Below, piece by piece: positions 60,598 through 64,000 of a DNA stretch of 64,000 nt. Both the position numbers and the translations under genes were made by a program. The number at the start of each line of letters is the position of its first letter. Position 1 is the stretch's first letter. The DNA is from Rhizobium grahamii CCGE 502 (GTDB taxonomy: Bacteria > Pseudomonadota > Alphaproteobacteria > Rhizobiales > Rhizobiaceae), in NCBI RefSeq assembly GCF_000298315.2, contig NZ_AEYE02000035.1:62001-126000 (forward strand), in the 5' to 3' direction. The notes below the pieces were generated by a model. It had not been told where the DNA came from. It was given only the letters and a program-made list of their open reading frames with translations, and searched no databases.

Positions 60598-61461
60598 CTA
60601 TTTCATCCTTCCCGCAAGGCCACGCGGGAAGATGCAGATGATGGCAATGACCGCGAGGTAGAAGAAGAATTCGCCGAATTCCGGCACGAGGTAGCGTCCC
60701 GTCGTGTCGACAGCTCCAAGAAGCAGGCAGGCAACGAGTGCCCCGGGAATCGAGCCCGCGCCCCCGACCGAGACGACGACCAGGAAGGTCACCATGTACC
60801 TTAGGGCATAGTAGGGTTCGACCGGCAGCAGTTCCGCGCCAACCACGCCGCCAAGGGCGGCTAGGCCCACAGCAACGGCAAAGCTCAATGCATAAATGAT
60901 TTCAGTGCGCACCCCGAGTGCGGCCGCCATCGTGGCATTGTCAACAGAGGCGCGCAGCTTGACCCCGAAGCTGGTTCTTTCAATCGCATACCAGAGGCCG
61001 GCGGCCGCGGCGAGCCCGCAGAGGATCGCGAAAAGGCGATGGACGGGGATCGTCCGGAAGCCGAGATCGGCGGAGCCCTGAAGCTCCCGTGGTAGGGGGA
61101 TTGTCTTCAGTGTCGGGCCGAACACGTAGTTGGCAATGCCGATGATGCAGAAGGTGATGCCGATGGTCATCAGCACCTGCGTCAGTTCAGGCGCTCCATA
61201 GATGCGCCGGTACAAAAAGCGTTCGATGGGGATTGCGATGATGACCGTGCCGATGACGGCCAAAAGGACAGAGATGCCGTAGCCAAGCCCGAGGTCGCGC
61301 GCGGCATAGGAGGCGATGTAGCCGCCGATCATGGCGAACGCACCGTGGGCGAGATTGACGACCCGCATCAGTCCCATCGTCAACGACAGGCCGATGGAGA
61401 TCACGAACAGCACCATGCCGTAGGCGAGCGCATCGACGGCTATGCTGAAGACAGTTTGCAT
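60598..61461 (-). CDS. Branched-chain-amino-acid-type ABC transporter permease (LivH type)
   Basis: 287 residues, about eight helices. Characteristic MGLMRVVNLAHGAFAMIGGYIAS near the N-terminus, and GVKLRASVDNATMAAALGVRTE in the cytoplasmic loop. Start chosen: ATG at 61461; a longer frame to 61548 is not supported. Partner of the LivM subunit. The binding-protein gene ends 93 bases upstream of its start. Confidence 0.93.
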   Translation of the reverse strand: MQTVFSIAVDALAYGMVLFVISIGLSLTMGLMRVVNLAHGAFAMIGGYIASYAARDLGLGYGISVLLAVIGTVIIAIPIERFLYRRIYGAPELTQVLMTIGITFCIIGIANYVFGPTLKTIPLPRELQGSADLGFRTIPVHRLFAILCGLAAAAGLWYAIERTSFGVKLRASVDNATMAAALGVRTEIIYALSFAVAVGLAALGGVVGAELLPVEPYYALRYMVTFLVVVSVGGAGSIPGALVACLLLGAVDTTGRYLVPEFGEFFFYLAVIAIICIFPRGLAGRMK

Positions 61462-61554
61462 GAGGCTATCCCGATTCTGTTTGGAAGCGGCAGGCAACCC
61501 GCGCACAGCATTTCCGCTGCAGGACTTCCTGGTTGGCCGCAAGATCAAGGGCCG

Positions 61555-62727
61555 CTATTTTGCAGCCGCAAGGCCAGGATCGCCCTGCTTTTCGAAGGTC
61601 TGGATTTCCTTGTTGTAATAGGTGCCATCGTCGGCCTTCGCGACCTCGCGCAGGTAGATGTTCTGCGTGATATGGCGGCTCTCGGGATCGATAGACACAG
61701 GTCCGCGCGGGCTGACCCAGGTCAGGCCCTTGACGGCTTCCACGGCCTTGGCCGCATCCTGCTTGCCGCCGGTTGCCTCGATCATCTTGTAGATGACATT
61801 CATGCCGTCATAAGCACCGACGGCTGGAAAGGAGAGTTCCGCCTTGTTGCCGATCGCCTTGGCCGCGGCTTCAACGAAGGCCTTGTTCTCAGGCGAGTCG
61901 TGGGAGACGGCATAGTGGAATGTCGTCTTGATGCCGAGGGCGGCGTCAGCAAGAGCCGGCAAGTCGGATTCCTGCGTCAGGTCACCAGGGGCAAAGAACC
62001 TGATGCCGGCGGCCTTGAGGCCGTTCTCGTTGTAGGCCTTGACGAAGCCGAGCGTGGTCGGTCCCGAAGGCAGGAACGCAAAGACGCCCTCAGCGCCCGA
62101 ATCCTTGATCCGCTGCATGATCGGGCTGAAGTCATTGGTCGAGAGCGGCATGCGGATCGCCTCGACGACCTTGCCGCCTTGCTTCTCGAAAGCAGCCTTG
62201 AAGGCGTTCTCGGCATCAACGCCCGGACCATAGTCGCTGACCACTGATATGACCTTGTTGACGCCGGCGTCGTGGGCCACCTTGGCAATCGGTGTCGATG
62301 TCTGCCAGGTGGTGAACGACGTGCGTACCACCAGCGGGCTTTTGGTAACGATGGCGGATGTTGCCGCATTCATGATAACGAGCGGCGTGTTTGCTTGCTT
62401 CAGGATCGGTGTCACGGCCATGGCGTCCGGCGTGAAATAGAAGCCTGCGAGGTACTGCACCTTCTCCTTGACCACCAGTTCCTGCGCCAGGGCCTTCGAC
62501 TGGGCGGGATCGGCAGCTGGAAGGTCGCGATAGATCACCTCGACCGTGTTGTCGCCGACCTTGTTGCCGTTAAGCGCCATATAGGCGTCGATGCCGGCCT
62601 TAAAATTCTTGCCCTGCAGGGCAAAGGGACCCGAGAATGGACCGACCACGCCAACCTTGACGGTCTCGGCATAGGCCGCCGTGCTCATGACGATGGCCGC
62701 AACCGCGGCCAGGACAAACCGTTTCAT
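61555..62727 (-). CDS. Branched-chain-amino-acid-type ABC substrate-binding protein, candidate aromatic acid binder
   Basis: 390 residues. Signal peptide MKRFVLAAVAAIVMSTAAYA, cleaved near residue 20. The mature protein starts ETVKVGVVGPFSGPFALQGKNF and has VEVIYRDLPAADPAQSKALAQELV, the LivJ/LivK-type periplasmic binding fold (Peripla_BP_6). Start chosen: ATG at 62727 with GGGAGGA upstream. It lies 120 bases downstream of pcaB, all on the same strand. Close relatives of this subgroup in rhizobia and Rhodopseudomonas bind aromatic acids, so a protocatechuate- or hydroxybenzoate-type ligand is possible; branched-chain amino acids cannot be excluded. Confidence 0.92.
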   Translation of the reverse strand: MKRFVLAAVAAIVMSTAAYAETVKVGVVGPFSGPFALQGKNFKAGIDAYMALNGNKVGDNTVEVIYRDLPAADPAQSKALAQELVVKEKVQYLAGFYFTPDAMAVTPILKQANTPLVIMNAATSAIVTKSPLVVRTSFTTWQTSTPIAKVAHDAGVNKVISVVSDYGPGVDAENAFKAAFEKQGGKVVEAIRMPLSTNDFSPIMQRIKDSGAEGVFAFLPSGPTTLGFVKAYNENGLKAAGIRFFAPGDLTQESDLPALADAALGIKTTFHYAVSHDSPENKAFVEAAAKAIGNKAELSFPAVGAYDGMNVIYKMIEATGGKQDAAKAVEAVKGLTWVSPRGPVSIDPESRHITQNIYLREVAKADDGTYYNKEIQTFEKQGDPGLAAAK

Positions 62728-62847
62728 AAAATCCTCCCAGTACCGATGGCGCATTCATGCGCCGGATTAGCAAAGAGCCAAAACCTTGGCGATAGTGTCT
62801 CACCCAAAACGGTAATGTAAAATGAAATAAAAGCCGCAAATCATAGT

Positions 62848-63906
62848 TTAGGGGTTATGGGTTTTCGCGCCGATTTCTTTGATATTCCGTGCCAGTTCAA
62901 GGGCGAGCCGAAGCGATGCGGCGGATGCCATAACCATTTGCGGCAGGATCAGCCATTCCAGCATCCAAGCGGCACCCGAGCGTTCCTGTTCATGCACGAG
63001 CGACTGGTGGGATCCGGATAGCAGGCTCGCGTTGAACCGCGCGAGAGCGACCAACGCTTCGGCGGCGACTGGGTTCTGTTTATGTGCCATGGCGGAGGAG
63101 CCGCCACCGCGAGTAAGCTCGATCTCCTCGCCCGCCTGTGCAAGCAGCGCGACATCTTGGCCGAACTTCCCGAGGCTGCCCGAGATCAGCGACAAGAGAC
63201 TGGCAAAGTCGGCGATGACCGCTCGCTGACTTTGCCACTGCGCAATGTCGGAAAGGCCGAGTTCCTGGGCAAGGGTGGCGCGTATCGCATCGGCCCTGTC
63301 GGCGAGCTTGTCCAAGGTGCCCGCGGCACCGCCGAACTGCAGCGGCAAACGCTGCTCGGTTAACCTGTCGCGATAGGCGTCAAGAGGTGTCCGCCACGCG
63401 CGAATGCGATCCGAAACAGTGATCGGGATCGCCGCCTGCATGCGGGTCCGCCCCATGAGCGGATTGCGTCCGAAGGACCTGTCAAGATCACCAAACACCA
63501 TCGACAAGTCCGACAGCCGATTGGACAACAGGAAGGCGATCGCCTTCAGGCGGACCATGAGGCTGGTGTCGATGACGTCCTGGCTGGTGGCACCGAGATG
63601 CAGGAAGTCAGAATAAGGGGCCCCAACGACCGTCCGGAGCTGCTTGACGAGATTTGCGACAACCACGCCGTCTCGTGCGGTCGCCGTCCTCAGCTCCAGA
63701 AAATCCGGCCTGAAGGCCATGCAGACCTCGCTGATGTGGCGGGCAGCCTCATGCGGAATGAGGCCCTCGACCGCCTCGGCCCTTGCCAATGCCGCCTCGA
63801 AGGCAAGCATGGCGCTGACATCGGTCTCCACCGAAAAGTAGGGCGCTATCTCCTCGTCGCCCAGAAGCCCGGATAGAAACGGGTGGTCGAAAGCTGACAC
63901 GGTCAT
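62848..63906 (-). CDS. pcaB: 3-Carboxy-cis,cis-muconate cycloisomerase
   Basis: 352 residues of the fumarase/aspartase superfamily. Diagnostic segments are LHLGATSQDVIDTSLMVRL (the conserved catalytic His-Thr-Ser region) and the signature loop GGGSSAMAHKQNPVAAE. It converts 3-carboxymuconate to 4-carboxymuconolactone, the step after protocatechuate ring cleavage. Its C-terminus (THNP) is shorter than the 450-residue PcaB of pseudomonads, consistent with the short rhizobial forms. In Agrobacterium and rhizobia the order is pcaDCHGB, and the few codons visible upstream end like PcaG. Confidence 0.93.
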   Translation of the reverse strand: MTVSAFDHPFLSGLLGDEEIAPYFSVETDVSAMLAFEAALARAEAVEGLIPHEAARHISEVCMAFRPDFLELRTATARDGVVVANLVKQLRTVVGAPYSDFLHLGATSQDVIDTSLMVRLKAIAFLLSNRLSDLSMVFGDLDRSFGRNPLMGRTRMQAAIPITVSDRIRAWRTPLDAYRDRLTEQRLPLQFGGAAGTLDKLADRADAIRATLAQELGLSDIAQWQSQRAVIADFASLLSLISGSLGKFGQDVALLAQAGEEIELTRGGGSSAMAHKQNPVAAEALVALARFNASLLSGSHQSLVHEQERSGAAWMLEWLILPQMVMASAASLRLALELARNIKEIGAKTHNP

Positions 63907-63982
63907 CGGTGGTTCCCTTTCTCGCGTTTGACCGATACCTCAACCAGGAAACGATGACATGCAAGGTCGAAAGAAGTTCGCC

Positions 63983-64000
63983 TCAGATGTCGAGGAACAC
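63983..64000 (-). CDS. pcaG: Last codons of a probable pcaG (protocatechuate 3,4-dioxygenase alpha subunit)
   Basis: Only 18 bases are inside the window: minus-strand codons reading V-F-L-D-I and a TGA at 63985-63983. PcaG proteins typically end in an xVFFD(I/V)-like sequence, and pcaG directly precedes pcaB in rhizobial pca operons. With five residues this is context-based only. Confidence 0.4.
   Translation of the reverse strand: MFLDI

Noticed and set aside
1-64000. CRISPR array, insertion sequence, phage or integron elements
   Set aside because: No regularly spaced repeats, terminal inverted repeats with transposase, integrase or tRNA-attached attachment site were seen.

Overview
The window reads as chromosome or large-replicon DNA of an alphaproteobacterium, most likely a member of the Rhizobiaceae (Rhizobium, Agrobacterium, Ensifer, Shinella type). 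This rests on gene content: many periplasmic-binding ABC importers, a pcaB whose upstream neighbour looks like pcaG (rhizobial pcaDCHGB order), cyoABCD with SURF1, and a cyclase with a membrane haem-type anchor plus ferredoxin domain. No rRNA, tRNA, CRISPR array, transposase or phage gene was seen.

Layout. (1) 1-6.8 kb: the end of a LacI-type repressor, a promoter covered by two LacI-type operators, and a Gfo/Idh/MocA oxidoreductase, TIM-barrel isomerase and MalEFGK-type sugar importer in one operon. (2) 6.8-11.7 kb: aldo/keto reductase, small HTH protein, methyltransferase and a divergent BTAD/TolB-like/TPR regulator. (3) 11.7-20.7 kb: a quinate/shikimate-type catabolic island: AroE-like dehydrogenase, second Gfo/Idh/MocA protein, polar-amino-acid-type ABC importer, type II dehydroquinase, two-domain 3-dehydroshikimate dehydratase (QuiC) and two paralogous GntR regulators. 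Its product would be protocatechuate, which the pca genes at the far right end consume. (4) 20.9-26.4 kb: a pair of ABC exporter half-transporters and an FAD/NAD(P)-binding protein. (5) 26.4-31.6 kb: cyoABCD and SURF1. (6) 31.9-33.3 kb: an MFS permease, closed by a strong bidirectional terminator.

(7) 33.3-57.8 kb is the most unusual part. A colinear minus-strand run reads: class III cyclase-like protein, fused double-ATPase peptide importer with a Tat-type binding protein, three glycosyltransferases, a 904-residue ABC-exporter-like protein whose nucleotide-binding domain has lost its Walker A lysine, Walker B acidic residues and H-loop histidine and carries a roughly 340-residue insertion, and a stand-alone cyclic-nucleotide-binding domain. 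Next to it lie a nucleotide-sugar dehydrogenase, a DUF3095 cyclase-like protein, a small methyltransferase, a FkbM methyltransferase coupled to a redox-type adenylate cyclase (haem-type membrane anchor, 2Fe-2S ferredoxin, cyclase), a GT4 glycosyltransferase coupled to a polysaccharide deacetylase, and a metallo-beta-lactamase hydrolase. My reading is a glycan synthesis/export locus wired to cyclic-nucleotide signalling. This is inference from content and order; I do not recognise it as a described system.

(8) 58.1-64 kb: a branched-chain-amino-acid-type (HAAT) ABC importer beside pcaB and the last codons of a probable pcaG, suggesting uptake of an aromatic or related acid feeding the protocatechuate branch of the beta-ketoadipate pathway.
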